DNA from: JAFGGT01 sp036733165
Lineage (GTDB): Archaea; Methanobacteriota_B; Thermococci; Methanofastidiosales; NM3
Assembly (NCBI GenBank): GCA_036733165.1
Contig: DAINBB010000013.1
Location: forward strand, 1-36,581
Direction of reading: 5' to 3'
DNA length: 36,581 bases
Both the position numbers and the translations under genes were made by a program. The notes beneath the pieces are model-generated. The model did no database searches. It was not told the DNA's origin and saw only the letters and a program-made list of their open reading frames with translations. This document shows, piece after piece, positions 1-6,823 of this stretch. The first letter of the stretch is position 1. Every line of letters starts with the position of its first letter.

Positions 1-350
1 CATATGTCTCCCGCGTAATCCGGCAAGAAAACATTAGGGTCGCCTATGAATATCTTGAAAAGGGAACTTTGATGGTTGGATAACTGTTCACCCAACCAGG
101 GGATGATACCTATAAAGGTCTCGCTTCCCCCAAACAGCTTTACAAAGAACCCGTCAGTGAAGAATCCGGCTACCGCGCCGAAGAACGACCAAAAACCATA
201 CAGAACGGCCATTGCTATCGGTATCCCGGTCAATGGTTTTACAGTTATTTCGGCCACTGCGTCCTTGATGGTCGTCCTATATTCCCCATAGGTGACCGTC
301 TTGCCGGAAATGTTATCGATAATTTCCCATTTTTGTTCATCAGAAAGCAT
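1..350 (-). CDS. feoB: FeoB membrane (permease) part, separate gene, cut by window edge
   Basis: This is the first about 116 residues of the membrane portion of a ferrous iron transporter; the rest lies beyond base 1. The ATG at 350 follows the stop of the G-domain gene by four bases, with a Shine-Dalgarno-like AGGTGA just ahead. The protein opens with the charged helical linker that normally follows the FeoB G domain. It then has a first hydrophobic segment (about residues 40-65, IPIAMAVLYGFWSFFGAV) and a loop ending in a GIIPWLGEQL segment, as in FeoB transport domains. In most organisms this is fused to the GTPase. Here it starts in a different reading frame from the G-domain gene, with its own start signal, so FeoB seems to be made as two chains. 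Family assignment rests on this N-terminal piece and on operon position. Confidence 0.82.
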   Translation of the reverse strand, partial: MLSDEQKWEIIDNISGKTVTYGEYRTTIKDAVAEITVKPLTGIPIAMAVLYGFWSFFGAVAGFFTDGFFVKLFGGSETFIGIIPWLGEQLSNHQSSLFKIFIGDPNVFLPDYAGDI

Positions 351-354
351 TCTA

Positions 355-882
355 TCACCTCAGGGCGTTGCCCATGATCTTCTTCACATCCATTTTCTTT
401 GCGTTTGGAACGGCGGAGAGCAGCTCCTTCATCCCGAATCCGCTGACTGCGATGGTAGGTATCACGTCCACCCCAAGGAGATCGGACATCTTCTTGTGGT
501 CGATTGCTATCTCCTTGTCCTTTGCAACGTCCCACATGTTCAGGGCTATGACAACAGGTCGCCCCCTCTCAAGTATCTCCAATGCCAGGTACAGGCCCCT
601 CTCGATCTTTGTTGCGTCCACAACGCATATCACTACGGAATCACGTTCCTTTTCAAAGATCTCTAAAGCGACCTCTTCGGCCCTGTCCTTGGGAGTAAAC
701 GAGAATGTTCCCGGGACATCGATTATCTCTGTCTCCCTGCCATCCACATATACGAAACTCTTCTCGAATCCCACGGTGGTGCCCGGGTAGTTCGACTCGG
801 TGGCATTGGCACCGCTGAGCCTGTTGAAAACGGCGCTCTTGCCCACATTGGGATGGCCCATCAAAAGGATCCTGATGTTCAC
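355..882 (-). CDS. feoB: FeoB GTPase domain as a stand-alone protein
   Basis: This is the cytoplasmic GTP-binding part of the Fe(II) transporter, 175 residues. All G motifs are visible: G1 GHPNVGKS at 9-16, the G2 threonines in NYPGTTV near 31-37, G3 DVPG at 55-58, G4 NMWD at 115-118 and a G5-like VSGFG near 146. Normal FeoB proteins continue into a helical domain and a membrane domain, but this reading frame stops after the G domain and the membrane part is encoded by the next gene. The start overlaps the stop of the preceding feoA by four bases (ATGA), so the genes are translationally coupled. The protein should sit at the inner face of the membrane and gate Fe(II) entry. Function is secure from the motifs; the two-chain arrangement is read directly from the sequence. 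Confidence 0.93.
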   Translation of the reverse strand: MNIRILLMGHPNVGKSAVFNRLSGANATESNYPGTTVGFEKSFVYVDGRETEIIDVPGTFSFTPKDRAEEVALEIFEKERDSVVICVVDATKIERGLYLALEILERGRPVVIALNMWDVAKDKEIAIDHKKMSDLLGVDVIPTIAVSGFGMKELLSAVPNAKKMDVKKIMGNALR

Positions 883-1100
883 ACCCCCACCGTTATCTTC
901 TCGGCATACGCTCTTGATACCGAGACATCTATATTTCCTGCAGCGACAACAAATGGACCCTTCGCAGGCTGAATGGCCCTAAGCTCTATTGCCTGATTCC
1001 TCCTCAGGCCCATCGAGGATATAATGGTGCAAAGATCCGGTGGGATCTCCTTTATCACCGCCTTTTCACCAACACGCATCTCAGACATTCTTTTTTTCAT
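879..1100 (-). CDS. feoA: FeoA-like SH3 domain protein (second copy)
   Basis: A small cytoplasmic FeoA protein of about 73 residues, thought in this family to bind or tune FeoB. It shows the FeoA pattern: a MRVGEKAVIKEI opening strand, a central SSMGLRRNQAIELR turn, and a closing GNIDVSVSRAYAEKITV segment. I prefer the ATG at 1100 over an in-frame start at 1118, because GGAGAGGA lies about five bases upstream of 1100. With that start the gene overlaps the end of the upstream feoA by about 20 bases, and its stop overlaps the feoB start. It is one of two adjacent, divergent FeoA paralogues. Confidence 0.87.
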   Translation of the reverse strand: MKKRMSEMRVGEKAVIKEIPPDLCTIISSMGLRRNQAIELRAIQPAKGPFVVAAGNIDVSVSRAYAEKITVGV

Positions 1101-1368
1101 TGCATATCCTCTCCACATGTATCTTCCTGGCTATCCCCTTGCCCATGGATATGGTGTTCGTGTTGATGCATACCGTCACTGGGCCGTTGTTCGAAACGAC
1201 CCTGATGATATCGCCAACTCCAAGACCATAGACGGAAAGCCTCTTTCTCAGATTCAGGCCCCCGACGATCTCGACGATTTTGCCATGTTCATCTGTCCTG
1301 AGCATGCTCAGGTCCACATGTTCTCCTTGGTCCAGGCGCGCCTCTCCATCGATTGTGGTCACGTTCAT
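1081..1368 (-). CDS. feoA: FeoA-like SH3 domain protein (first gene of the feo operon)
   Basis: A 95-residue FeoA family protein at the promoter-proximal end of the operon. The SH3-like core is visible: GKIVEIVGGLNLRKRL, then YGLGVGDIIRVV, then a GPVTVCINTNTISMGKGIARKI strand pair matching the FeoA consensus (gPv, then a glycine-rich turn, then A..I.V). The ATG at 1368 is preceded by GGTGA at SD distance. The C-terminal asparagine- and lysine-rich tail overlaps the next gene. Two FeoA proteins upstream of FeoB suggest that one binds the G domain and the other may have a separate regulatory role; that division is inference. It is likely controlled by iron through the sites at 1391-1461. Confidence 0.87.
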   Translation of the reverse strand: MNVTTIDGEARLDQGEHVDLSMLRTDEHGKIVEIVGGLNLRKRLSVYGLGVGDIIRVVSNNGPVTVCINTNTISMGKGIARKIHVERICNEKKNV

Positions 1369-1390
1369 ATCTTCACCTTCTAAACATATA

Positions 1391-1461
1391 TTTGGTATAT
1401 AAAATATTATATGGTATGCCTAATAATATTGTTCTATTTAAATAATTTTCGGTATACCGAA
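1391..1461 (-). promoter_or_regulatory. feo operon promoter with operator-like palindrome and two related sites
   Basis: A perfect 14-base palindrome, TTCGGTATACCGAA, lies at 1448-1461. Two degenerate relatives of its half, TTCGGTATACC, follow: TTAGGCATACC on the minus strand at 1413-1423 (9 of 11 match) and TTTGGTATATA on the plus strand at 1391-1401 (8 of 11). Between the palindrome and the second site is an archaeal TATA-like TATTTAAATA at 1435-1444 that would serve the minus-strand feo genes. Sites flanking a TATA box are typical of repression by a metal-dependent DtxR/IdeR/MntR-type regulator; the identity of the regulator is inference. Confidence 0.6.
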
Positions 1462-1858
1462 TTTAATAGAGAAATAATGCCTAGAAGTATAGAAGTAAAA
1501 ACAGGCCAGAACGATAAGTGGTCCTTCGGGGTTTCTATAAAATAAGCTTGTTTGTTACAGTTCTATCCCCCTCTGGTTTTTGGAGTCTGTTAACGAAGCG
1601 GAAAATGAATCTGTGGCATGTCCGCTTCCATTTAAGAGTAGGGACAGACAGAAACCCACTAATTTGCTGCCTCCCCCAATTGCAAGGGTTACGGAGGGAA
1701 GTAGATCCATACCTTTGATGCAGTTATGTATACATTCTGGGGGAGACAGCCCAATCTTTGCCGATAATTCTTATTTTGTCTACAGATAGATCCGATGATT
1801 CTCATTTTCATGTCAATATGGAGGTTATGATCCCTCTATGATATATTTTATAGTATAT
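1462..1858. other. Intergenic stretch without a convincing gene; possibly structured RNA at about 1566-1744
   Basis: No reading frame here has coding character. A segment richer in G and C than its flanks contains nested complementary blocks. GAAGCGGA at 1595-1602 pairs perfectly with TCCGCTTC at 1621-1628. TCTGT at 1586-1590 can pair with ACAGA, and GGTTT near 1575 with AAACC near 1652. CCTCC at 1670-1674 pairs with GGAGG at 1693-1697. TCCCCC at 1566-1571 can close the set with GGGGGA at 1739-1744. This could be a three-way folded RNA. I could not match it to RNase P RNA, SRP RNA or a known riboswitch, and the strand is unknown. Confidence 0.3.
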
Positions 1859-1940
1859 GTGTTATCTTAATATATTTCGTAACACTTAATTATTTATCCT
1901 ATATAAATTTATTGTAACACATAATTATAAAAGATAACAC
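1859..1940 (+). promoter_or_regulatory. Promoter with repeated TAACAC operator-like elements
   Basis: A TATA-like CTATATAAATTT at 1899-1910 lies about 65 bases before the THUMP gene. It is bracketed by a near-identical direct repeat: GTAACACTTAATTAT at 1879-1893 and GTAACACATAATTAT at 1914-1928, one mismatch, 35 bases apart. A perfect 10-base inverted repeat encloses both: GTGTTATCTT at 1859-1868 and AAGATAACAC at 1931-1940. The downstream elements would cover the transcription start. The arrangement looks like a multi-site operator for an unidentified regulator. Confidence 0.45.
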
Positions 1941-1970
1941 CATATCATTAGAAAAGAATAAAAAGCCACA

Positions 1971-2480
1971 ATGTTATTGACCTCCATGCATTTCTTAGCG
2001 ACCTCGCCATTGATACGTCAGTACGATGCCATGTGGGAACTTGAATGGGCCTTTGGAGAAGATGCAAAGATCAGCAGGACCAGGTATCCAGGCGTTATGA
2101 TCGTGAAGGTCGATGTTGACCTTGAAGAGGGACTCAGGCGCATCGAAGAGTATGAGACCACCGCCATATACAGAGTGCTCCCTCTCGAGAGATTCGTGAA
2201 AACGAATCTCAGTGAAATATACAGCAATGGTGTGGAACTCGCCAAAGAGAGGATAACGGGCGAGGACAGTTTCGCGGTAAGATGCAAGAAAAGGGGAAGT
2301 CCCGGATTCTCGTCAAAGGACGTTGAGAGGGAACTGGGCTCGATGATATGCGATGAGACAGGGGCATCTGTGAATCTCGATTACCCGAAATGGATAGTGA
2401 AAATAGAGGTATTGGGAAACAGGACGGGAATATCAGTCCTTGAACCACAACAAATAATCACAAAGGAAATAGAAGAATAA
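1971..2480 (+). CDS. THUMP-domain RNA-binding protein (Tan1-like)
   Basis: A 169-residue protein resembling the archaeal stand-alone THUMP proteins (COG1818, related to eukaryotic Tan1, an adaptor for tRNA acetylation). The N-terminus (about 8-60) has the pattern of a strand, then a helix beginning YDAMWELEW, then a strand with PGVMIVKVDVD. The second half carries the core THUMP signature: ITGEDSFAVRCKKRG, then the KDVERELGSMI helix, then VNLDYPKWIVKIEVLGNRTGISVL. It has no catalytic domain, so it probably acts as a tRNA-binding partner. The start is uncertain between 1971 and the in-frame ATG at 1986; neither has a clear SD. It converges on trkH with only three bases between the stops. Confidence 0.8.
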   Translation: MLLTSMHFLATSPLIRQYDAMWELEWAFGEDAKISRTRYPGVMIVKVDVDLEEGLRRIEEYETTAIYRVLPLERFVKTNLSEIYSNGVELAKERITGEDSFAVRCKKRGSPGFSSKDVERELGSMICDETGASVNLDYPKWIVKIEVLGNRTGISVLEPQQIITKEIEE

Positions 2481-2483
2481 AGT

Positions 2484-3956
2484 CTATTCCTCAATCTTCT
2501 TCTTCAGCGGTATTGTAACGAAGTTGGCTATGAACACCAGTGTCGGAATAATCTCAAGCCTGCCCATCCACATACCAAGGACAAGGACCGTCTTGCCTAT
2601 GGGATTCAGCCCCACATTTGTGATTCCCACGGACAGCCCAACATTGCCCTGTGCAGAGGCCATCTCAAAGAACGAGTTGACCGCACCGTACCCCAGCCAC
2701 ATGATTATGAAACCACCGACCAAGAGGAACACCAAGTAGACCAAGGAGAACAGCAATGCCTCCATGACATCCTTGTCGCTGAACATCGTTCCGCCTATCT
2801 TCACAGAGATCACGGCGTTCCTTGGAAGAAGCGCCTTTTTGATCTGGACACTGAGCGTCTTGAAGATGACGACGATACGGATAAGCTTGATGGCCCCGGC
2901 AGTCGAACCTGCACCGCCGCCTGTGATCATAAGAAGAATCAGGAGTATCCTGCTTTTTTCCGACCAGAATGCAAGATTGTCTGTGGAGAACCCGCAACAG
3001 GTGATGGCCGAGAATATCTGGAACAGCGCCTTCCGGATGGCTTCTACAGGATAGTACAGGAGCGAAAGGTCCGCCACCATCAGAATGAGGAAAATACCAG
3101 ATATGACGAACAGAGCCCGGACCTGGACATCAGCGAAGAGGGCCCTGATCTTTCCCTTGAAGAAAGCCTTGTAATGTATGGTGAAGTTGATGGCGCCAAG
3201 AATCATCAATATGATCGCCACCAGCTCGATCTTGAAGGAATCATAGAAGGCCAGTGAAGAATCCTTTATAGACATTCCTCCTGTCCCAAGTCCCGTCATA
3301 CAGTGGTTCACAGAGTCAAATAATGGCATTCCTACAAGATAGAACAGGACTATCCCTATGATTGTGTAGAGAAAGTATATCTTCCATATGACCTTGACAG
3401 TCCCAAAGAACGTAGGTTTGATCTTCTCTGCCCTCGCCTCTGAGATATAAAGCCTTGCGGCGGACACACCGGGCCTTATAAGGACTATCATCGCCACAAG
3501 GATCACCCCTATTCCTCCTGCCCATTGGGAAAGCGACCTCCAGAAAAGCAATATGTGAGGCAACCCCTCCACCGAAAGGGACCCGGTGAACATCGTCAGC
3601 CCAGTGCCTGTCCAAGCGGATATGGATTCAAAGTAGGAGTCAAGATATGACAGGTCAGATATCAGGTATATTGGAATGGCGCCCACCAACGCTGCGAAGA
3701 GCCATGCGAGCGAGGAGATGACCATGGCATGCCTTATCTGGATATTTATATCGGCCTTGATCCTCGATAGCAGCCAGCCTACAATGAACGTGATTATGCC
3801 AGGTATGACAAAGTATGGGATGTATGTCACTTCCTCCCTGTAGAAGTAACAAAGCACTATGGGGAACGTGGTAATTATCCCCAGGCCCTGCAATATCAGC
3901 CCCAGATTCTTCAATATAAGCTTGAAGTCAAGCCTACGATTCACGAGCGAGAACAT
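2484..3956 (-). CDS. trkH: TrkH-type potassium uptake membrane protein
   Basis: A 490-residue polytopic protein of the Trk/Ktr/HKT family, which carries K+ inward and usually works with a cytoplasmic TrkA nucleotide-binding subunit. Four pore loops with conserved glycines can be picked out: SISAWTGTGLTM, HCMTGLGTGGMS, AITCCGFSTDN and ASAQGNVGLSVG. They alternate with long hydrophobic helices, and the length is normal for TrkH. No trkA lies in the window. It sits 11 bases behind the HD hydrolase gene and is probably co-transcribed with it. The start at 3956 is the only ATG that leaves a full first membrane helix. Confidence 0.93.
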   Translation of the reverse strand: MFSLVNRRLDFKLILKNLGLILQGLGIITTFPIVLCYFYREEVTYIPYFVIPGIITFIVGWLLSRIKADINIQIRHAMVISSLAWLFAALVGAIPIYLISDLSYLDSYFESISAWTGTGLTMFTGSLSVEGLPHILLFWRSLSQWAGGIGVILVAMIVLIRPGVSAARLYISEARAEKIKPTFFGTVKVIWKIYFLYTIIGIVLFYLVGMPLFDSVNHCMTGLGTGGMSIKDSSLAFYDSFKIELVAIILMILGAINFTIHYKAFFKGKIRALFADVQVRALFVISGIFLILMVADLSLLYYPVEAIRKALFQIFSAITCCGFSTDNLAFWSEKSRILLILLMITGGGAGSTAGAIKLIRIVVIFKTLSVQIKKALLPRNAVISVKIGGTMFSDKDVMEALLFSLVYLVFLLVGGFIIMWLGYGAVNSFFEMASAQGNVGLSVGITNVGLNPIGKTVLVLGMWMGRLEIIPTLVFIANFVTIPLKKKIEE

Positions 3957-3967
3957 TTCACTTCGAC

Positions 3968-5281
3968 CTATTGGAACAATCTTTCAGCAACTTTGGATAC
4001 CTGATTATTATATCTTCCGTCACAAAACACCATCATGGCCCAGTTGGTGACCGGCCTTTTCCTCAGGGCATTGGCCAAGGGTGAGAACTTCGGGAGCGTG
4101 TATACCTTGTTTTCGTCAAGGATTTTCACGTTCGTCTTGGTTAACCTCGGCTCCGATATCAGCAGTTCGGGCGCCGGTATGTCTATAAACGCCTTTCCTA
4201 CGGGTATGCCTGCCTTGCGGCAGATCTCCTCTTCCAATCTCTTGCGTTCCCTAGGAGGGGCGCTCTCTGAGAGCATATGCCTCTGATCCTCGCTCAACTG
4301 TTCAAAGTCAAGCACAAACGCTTTCTTGTAGAGGTTCCTGTACTTGATCCTGTATACCATCTCCCTGCCAATCTCCGACTTGCCCTCCAACCACTTCAAG
4401 AGCTCCATGTCCATCATTGATAGTATATCTTCATCATCGCTGTCAAGCGAGAGCTCGACGGCCCTCGCCAGCATGGTCTCGGCTATGCGTGCTGTCTTGT
4501 GGAAATAGACCGAGGAGTACATCAGGGCCCTGGCCACGAGCATGCCCTCCACGGCAGGTACGCCCTTCCTATGGATTATAAGATCGTTGTTGAATATCTC
4601 CACAGTCTTCAACAATCTGTCGAGGTCCACCGTTCCGTGGGCCACCCCGGTATAATAAGAATCCCTTATCAAATAATCAAGTTGGTCTGCATCTATAGAG
4701 CCGTGTATGATCTGTGCAAGGTATTTCCGGTCGTTGAAGAACTGCTGTCCACTTTCTGAGACATTGAACAGGGAGTATCCCGCGTTATCGCTACTGCCCG
4801 TGACAAGGTCCGCCACCTCTTTCGGGTCCAGACCATAGTCCTCAAGTATGGAAGGTATAGGTCGGTAATCAAGATACTGCTCTATGCCATCCATGATATC
4901 GTGCTTTCCGGTGATGATGTCCTTCGTTATCTCCATATGGTCCTGACCAAGGATATCATGGAAAATATACTCCAATGTATGTGAATACGGACCATGTCCG
5001 ATATCATGCAGAAAACCTGCGGCCCTGACAAGGTCCCTTTCCCCTTCATCGATCTTCAGTTCCTGAGCTATCCTGTCAGATATGTAAGATACACCCATGG
5101 AATGTTCGAATCTCGTATGTTGAGCCCCTGGGAACACAAGATAGACTAGGCCCAGTTGCTTGATATTATGCAATCGATTGATCTCGGGCGTCTGTACAAG
5201 TTCCAACATAAAGCCATCGAGTTTTATGCTGCCATGTACGACATCATGGATTATCTTATATCTTGATATTATAACACCCAC
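3968..5281 (-). CDS. HD-domain phosphohydrolase (SAMHD1/dGTPase-like, COG1078)
   Basis: A 437-residue cytoplasmic hydrolase. The metal-binding HD residues are present: H60 in RFEHSMG, H92-D93 in the LHDIGHGPYSH block, and a later aspartate in ADQLDYLIRD. The N-terminal block, ending in a PGAQHTRFEHS segment, is typical of the SAMHD1/YdhJ branch, whose studied members hydrolyse dNTPs to nucleoside and triphosphate. The C-terminal 150 residues are helical, then charged, with a run of proline and basic residues near 355-400, as in archaeal homologues. The substrate here is not shown by the sequence. The start codon is close to the divergent promoter region at 5282-5379 and no strong SD is seen, so the mRNA may be nearly leaderless. 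Confidence 0.85.
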   Translation of the reverse strand: MGVIISRYKIIHDVVHGSIKLDGFMLELVQTPEINRLHNIKQLGLVYLVFPGAQHTRFEHSMGVSYISDRIAQELKIDEGERDLVRAAGFLHDIGHGPYSHTLEYIFHDILGQDHMEITKDIITGKHDIMDGIEQYLDYRPIPSILEDYGLDPKEVADLVTGSSDNAGYSLFNVSESGQQFFNDRKYLAQIIHGSIDADQLDYLIRDSYYTGVAHGTVDLDRLLKTVEIFNNDLIIHRKGVPAVEGMLVARALMYSSVYFHKTARIAETMLARAVELSLDSDDEDILSMMDMELLKWLEGKSEIGREMVYRIKYRNLYKKAFVLDFEQLSEDQRHMLSESAPPRERKRLEEEICRKAGIPVGKAFIDIPAPELLISEPRLTKTNVKILDENKVYTLPKFSPLANALRKRPVTNWAMMVFCDGRYNNQVSKVAERLFQ

Positions 5282-5379
5282 TTACCTCGCTTGAATTTCA
5301 ATGACATATCGCATATTTATAGTTAAATAACCTGATATTGTTAAAATATTTTACTAGTTTTTATTAGTTTAGTGATAAG
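5282..5379. promoter_or_regulatory. Divergent promoter region
   Basis: This AT-rich spacer separates the minus-strand HD gene from the plus-strand exported protein. TATA-like runs (TTAAATAA near 5322 and TTAAAATATTTTA near 5341) could serve either direction. No clear operator palindrome is visible. Confidence 0.4.
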
Positions 5380-6189
5380 ATGATGAGGGAATTAGCTGTA
5401 TTAGCGATCATCATGGCATTTTCTACACAATTTTGCCAAGATTCGCTCAGTGATGGTGCAATGATAAGGGACATGGGTGATGAGGTGCACTGTACGATAC
5501 GTGTAACCGTCGAAACGACCGTAGAACCCAGTGGCAACGTCTATATTGTCACGACAATCATGAGTGGCAAGGCATTGAAAAAAATTGCAGGTGTCGAGTA
5601 CCTGGTTCACAAGGAAGTGACCAGCGAGGCCCCTCCCCAACAGACCAAGATTTGTGAGATAGAGATACTCGATCCGAATCTCGAGATCGATGATTTGGGA
5701 GACATGCCGGATTGGAGCTATGAAATTTACGGGAATCCTGCATTGTCCATGCCGTTCTACGTCAAGGCCGACCCTATCAATCTGGTCATAGATACATCAT
5801 TCTCACAGTTCGACTATCAACTGAAGAAGGCGGGATGGGAGACCTCATCAAGCTGGGACCTTCTGTCGGCAAACGTCAATTATGTGCAATACGAAGGTCG
5901 TATGATCCCCCAGATAAAGAACTATTTTCTTGAAAGCGGGGATGGGGAAAGATATCATCTAAGAATATGGAAATTGGGCGATATCTTCGTTGGACAGGCT
6001 CATAAGGATAGGGGGATGCCTCATGAGGCATACTGGTACGAAGGTTCGGAAACCATGGTAGTTCGTTGCTTCTGTTCCCATATCGTTCGTAGAAACTGCA
6101 TCTGGCTGTCAAATAGATGCGTCGACCCCCAGGGATATGTCAATAATGGATGGGCATCCTATATAAAAACTTATAAACAATATCACTGA
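5380..6189 (+). CDS. Exported protein with LssY_C-like region
   Basis: A 269-residue protein with a short hydrophobic N-terminus (MRELAVLAIIMAFSTQF), which fits a signal peptide or anchor. The second half resembles the LssY_C domain found in bacterial and archaeal membrane proteins: an LKKAGWETSSSW segment near 145-156, then a GERYHLRIWKLGDIFVG block near 188-205, then an AHKDRGMPHEAYW segment. In the LssY_C family similar R-hydrophobic-W and GxA(S/H) patterns recur; the biochemical role is unknown. The first half (about 25-115) has no family I recognise. ATGs at 5380 and 5383 are equivalent starts. The gene is followed closely by tmk on the same strand. The LssY_C link is recalled by eye and is moderate. 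Confidence 0.65.
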   Translation: MMRELAVLAIIMAFSTQFCQDSLSDGAMIRDMGDEVHCTIRVTVETTVEPSGNVYIVTTIMSGKALKKIAGVEYLVHKEVTSEAPPQQTKICEIEILDPNLEIDDLGDMPDWSYEIYGNPALSMPFYVKADPINLVIDTSFSQFDYQLKKAGWETSSSWDLLSANVNYVQYEGRMIPQIKNYFLESGDGERYHLRIWKLGDIFVGQAHKDRGMPHEAYWYEGSETMVVRCFCSHIVRRNCIWLSNRCVDPQGYVNNGWASYIKTYKQYH

Positions 6190-6199
6190 ATTGAAAACG

Positions 6200-6823
6200 A
6201 TGTCCATACATGATGAAAACCTTGCGGGCAAGTTCATTGCCATTGAGGGAATAGATGGCTCCGGTCTGTCGACCCAAGCCTCAAGTCTTTCCGAGAGACT
6301 GAACCAGATGGGCCATAAAACATACAAGACAAAGGAGCCTTCCGATGGACCGGTAGGGGGCGTCCTGAGATTGGCACTGACGCACAGGATAGAGATAACA
6401 CAGGGGACCTTCGGACTCCTCTTTGCGGCCGACAGGCTTGACCATCTCCACAAGGAAGTAGAGCCCAAGTTAAGGGAGGGAACGAATGTTGTCACAGACA
6501 GGTACTGCTTCTCCAACTATGCATACCAGGGCACCGATGTCGACCTTGACTGGCTCATAGGACTTAACAGGTACTGCAGGATACCCGATATAACAATATT
6601 CCTTGACGTCGACCCGACCGTTTGCAAGAAGAGGATGGAGTCGAGGATGAGGGAGGAATACTTCGAAAAGCTGCCAAGCCTAGTGAAAATAAGAAACAGA
6701 TTCCTTGACGTGATAAACATATACAAAGAGAGGTATTCAGCCAACATCAAGGTGATAGATGGCACCAATCCCATAGAGAAGGTGACGGATGACATCATCG
6801 GAGAGGTCCTAAAAGTATTCTAA
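6200..6823 (+). CDS. tmk: Thymidylate kinase-like protein with altered P-loop
   Basis: A 207-residue dTMP kinase family protein, which would make dTDP from dTMP and ATP in DNA precursor synthesis. Family landmarks are the P-loop region EGIDGSGLSTQA (16-27), the EPSDGPVGG segment that binds substrate, the DRYCFSNYAYQG block near 95-106 and a LID-like ESRMREEYFEK segment. The invariant Walker A lysine (GxGKST) is replaced by leucine (GSGLST, L23), which reads plainly as CTG. I prefer the ATG at 6200 over a TTG at 6191. The stop overlaps the convergent ABCE1 stop by four bases. It may be a functional variant with an alternative phosphate-binding lysine, or a tmk paralogue; no second tmk is in view. 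Confidence 0.83.
   Translation: MSIHDENLAGKFIAIEGIDGSGLSTQASSLSERLNQMGHKTYKTKEPSDGPVGGVLRLALTHRIEITQGTFGLLFAADRLDHLHKEVEPKLREGTNVVTDRYCFSNYAYQGTDVDLDWLIGLNRYCRIPDITIFLDVDPTVCKKRMESRMREEYFEKLPSLVKIRNRFLDVINIYKERYSANIKVIDGTNPIEKVTDDIIGEVLKVF

Noticed and set aside
1518..1789. Two overlapping plus-strand open frames of about 66 residues in the gene-free stretch
   Set aside because: No start signal, no family resemblance and codon use unlike the neighbours. They overlap the complementary blocks better explained as RNA structure.
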